Positions 63,062-64,000 of a DNA stretch of 64,000 nucleotides are shown piece after piece. How positions within the stretch are numbered: position 1 is the first letter of the stretch; each line of letters starts with the position of its first letter. Source of the DNA: CAYWRZ01 sp964460845 (lineage in GTDB: Bacteria; Bacteroidota; Bacteroidia; Flavobacteriales_D; UBA2798). Location: positions 1 through 64,000 of the forward strand of contig CAYWRZ010000016.1 of the NCBI GenBank assembly GCA_964460845.1, read 5' to 3'. Made by a program: the position numbers and the translations under genes. The notes beneath the pieces are model-generated. The model was given only the letters and a program-made list of their open reading frames with translations, did not search any database and was not told the DNA's origin.

Positions 63062-63080
63062 ATATAATGATTGCCTGACG

Positions 63081-63626
63081 ATGAAAATTGAGTATGTGCT
63101 CACCGAAGATGATTTTCTTACCCACCAGCTTTATTCGGCCTCACAATCGCCGCAGGTAAGGCGAAAAAGAAGACGTTCGCAACTGATTTTGCCGGTGCTA
63201 TACCTTCTTTTTGCGGCAGTGCTGGGCTGGGAGCAGCGTTACGAATTTGCAGCCGTTATTTTGGGCATCGCATTGATTTGGTATTTCCTGTACCCGGTAT
63301 ATACCCGTTACGCTTACCGTCGGCATTACCGGAGCTATATCCGTCAGAATTACGGTCGCAACAACGGTAAAATGCTTACGCTGATGCTCGAACGGGAACA
63401 GTTTACCGCCAGTCAGGAAGGACTTTCCAACCGCATTGAGACGACGCAGCTCGAGCGCATCGACGAAATTCCGCAGGCCCTATATGTACGGTTAAAAACC
63501 GGTCCTTCTTTTATTTTTCCGAAGCACCGTATTGCCGAGATCGAAGCATTGATAAGCTTTCTCAAGGAGCTTTCCGTTTCGCTTGGTATTCCTTATACCG
63601 AGCATCACGATTGGAAATGGCGCTGA
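63081..63626 (+). CDS. YcxB-like membrane protein
   Basis: The 181-residue product has a charged N-terminal beta region, two helices (about 36-52 and 56-73), and a soluble C-terminal domain with REQFTASQEGLSNRIETTQLERIDEIP and FIFPKHRI, as in the YcxB-like C-terminal domain. The function is unknown. It follows glmM closely (19 bases), so they may share a transcript. Confidence 0.75.
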   Translation: MKIEYVLTEDDFLTHQLYSASQSPQVRRKRRRSQLILPVLYLLFAAVLGWEQRYEFAAVILGIALIWYFLYPVYTRYAYRRHYRSYIRQNYGRNNGKMLTLMLEREQFTASQEGLSNRIETTQLERIDEIPQALYVRLKTGPSFIFPKHRIAEIEALISFLKELSVSLGIPYTEHHDWKWR

Positions 63627-63768
63627 ATTACCTTTTTTAAAACATGGTTCGGTTTTTGCGTGTAAGCGGAAGCATTTTTTTGTCTTCGGCAGAAAGGGCA
63701 GTCCGCTGCTCTTTTGTGCCGGGATTTATCCTTATTTTAACTCACTTCAAACCCAAAACCAGAAAATC

Positions 63769-64000
63769 ATGAACTCACTTCTGAAAATCGCTATTCCTGT
63801 TTTTTTACTGACCTTATTTTCTTGTAAGGATGAAGCCTCCTCACAGACCAAGCCTGAGTCGCCCGCCGAAAAAACAGAGAAGCCTGCGGCACCGGCACCG
63901 GCTGAGGTAAACAATGACAATCCCGTGCTGATTGGAGAAGAGCATTTGAACATCGAACTGCTCGAAGAGAAAATGCGTCAATTAAAGCCGCTGAAAGCGG
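63769..64000 (+). CDS. Lipoprotein, 5' part (runs off window)
   Basis: The frame from ATG 63769 codes for a signal peptide with lipobox LFSC (MNSLLKIAIPVFLLTLFSC), a low-complexity Pro, Ala and Lys linker (SPAEKTEKPAAPAPAEV) and the start of a domain with PVLIGEEHLNIELLEEKM. It is cut by the window end after 77 codons. It should be anchored to a membrane through the lipidated Cys19. Function unknown. Confidence 0.75.
   Translation, partial: MNSLLKIAIPVFLLTLFSCKDEASSQTKPESPAEKTEKPAAPAPAEVNNDNPVLIGEEHLNIELLEEKMRQLKPLKA

Noticed and set aside
1..64000. tRNA, rRNA, riboswitch and IS elements
   Set aside because: Intergenic regions were read on both strands and no cloverleaf, conserved RNA motif, transposase or terminal inverted repeat was found. 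A covariance-model scan would be needed to exclude small RNAs.

Overview
This window is from the chromosome of a member of the Bacteroidota, probably a gliding or formerly gliding, aerobic lineage. The evidence is in the sequence: a surface protein with SprB-type repeats, a PKD-domain protein ending in a gliding-motility (CHU_C-type) sorting domain, a protein with a type IX secretion C-terminal sorting domain, a carboxypeptidase-regulatory/plug/beta-barrel outer-membrane receptor, the hpt-adk-obgE gene string, and promoters of the Bacteroidota type (TTG, about 18-20 bases, then TAnnTTTG or TAnnTTTA). No tRNA, rRNA, CRISPR array or recognisable transposase was seen. A run of exactly 100 N marks a scaffold gap.

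Layout. 1-1.4 kb: 5' part of a repeat-rich adhesin. 2.1-5.2 kb: three alpha/beta hydrolases and a polyphosphate kinase 2. 5.4-10.9 kb: a T9SS cargo protein, a two-gene ABC transporter, a thioredoxin-like protein, a lipoprotein and an OsmC protein. 10.9-17.1 kb (minus): DoxX, tandem UspA, an outer-membrane receptor and a PKD/CHU_C protein. 17.4-28.9 kb: mostly housekeeping (ctaA, hpt, adk, obgE, PAP2, crcB, a glycosyltransferase, murB, GDPD, a PorG-like barrel, accA, a two-domain VOC protein, an FKBP isomerase). 29-30.6 kb: a membrane-anchored GH18 protein.

The notable accessory block is 31.0-53.8 kb. Thirteen tightly packed minus-strand genes (52650 down to 32730) encode a complete phage-tail-like contractile injection system of the Afp/PVC/AlgoCIS kind: Pvc16-type tail terminator, an unknown beta-rich protein, one sheath, two tubes, a DUF5908 peptide, a LysM hub protein, a VgrG/gp27-gp5 spike, PAAR tip, gp25, two large baseplate wedge proteins, a fibre-like protein, a tape measure and an AAA+ ATPase. 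A good promoter candidate lies at about 52740-52771. There is no capsid, portal, terminase or integrase, and no TssJLM membrane complex, so it is neither a prophage nor a classical T6SS. Satellite genes flank it: two helical, alanine-rich proteins facing the 3' end of the operon (candidate cargo or accessory proteins), a two-helix membrane peptide, an unreported 48-residue proline-rich peptide and a 108-residue conserved-looking small protein.

53.9-64 kb: an Nramp transporter with a palindromic operator candidate, an approximately 260-bp repeat array interrupted by the N gap, a five-gene operon (TPR protein, phosphosulfolactate synthase, rhodanese, DedA, GlcD-like oxidase), a DUF1761 protein, a phosphoglucosamine mutase-like enzyme, a YcxB-like protein and the start of a lipoprotein gene.
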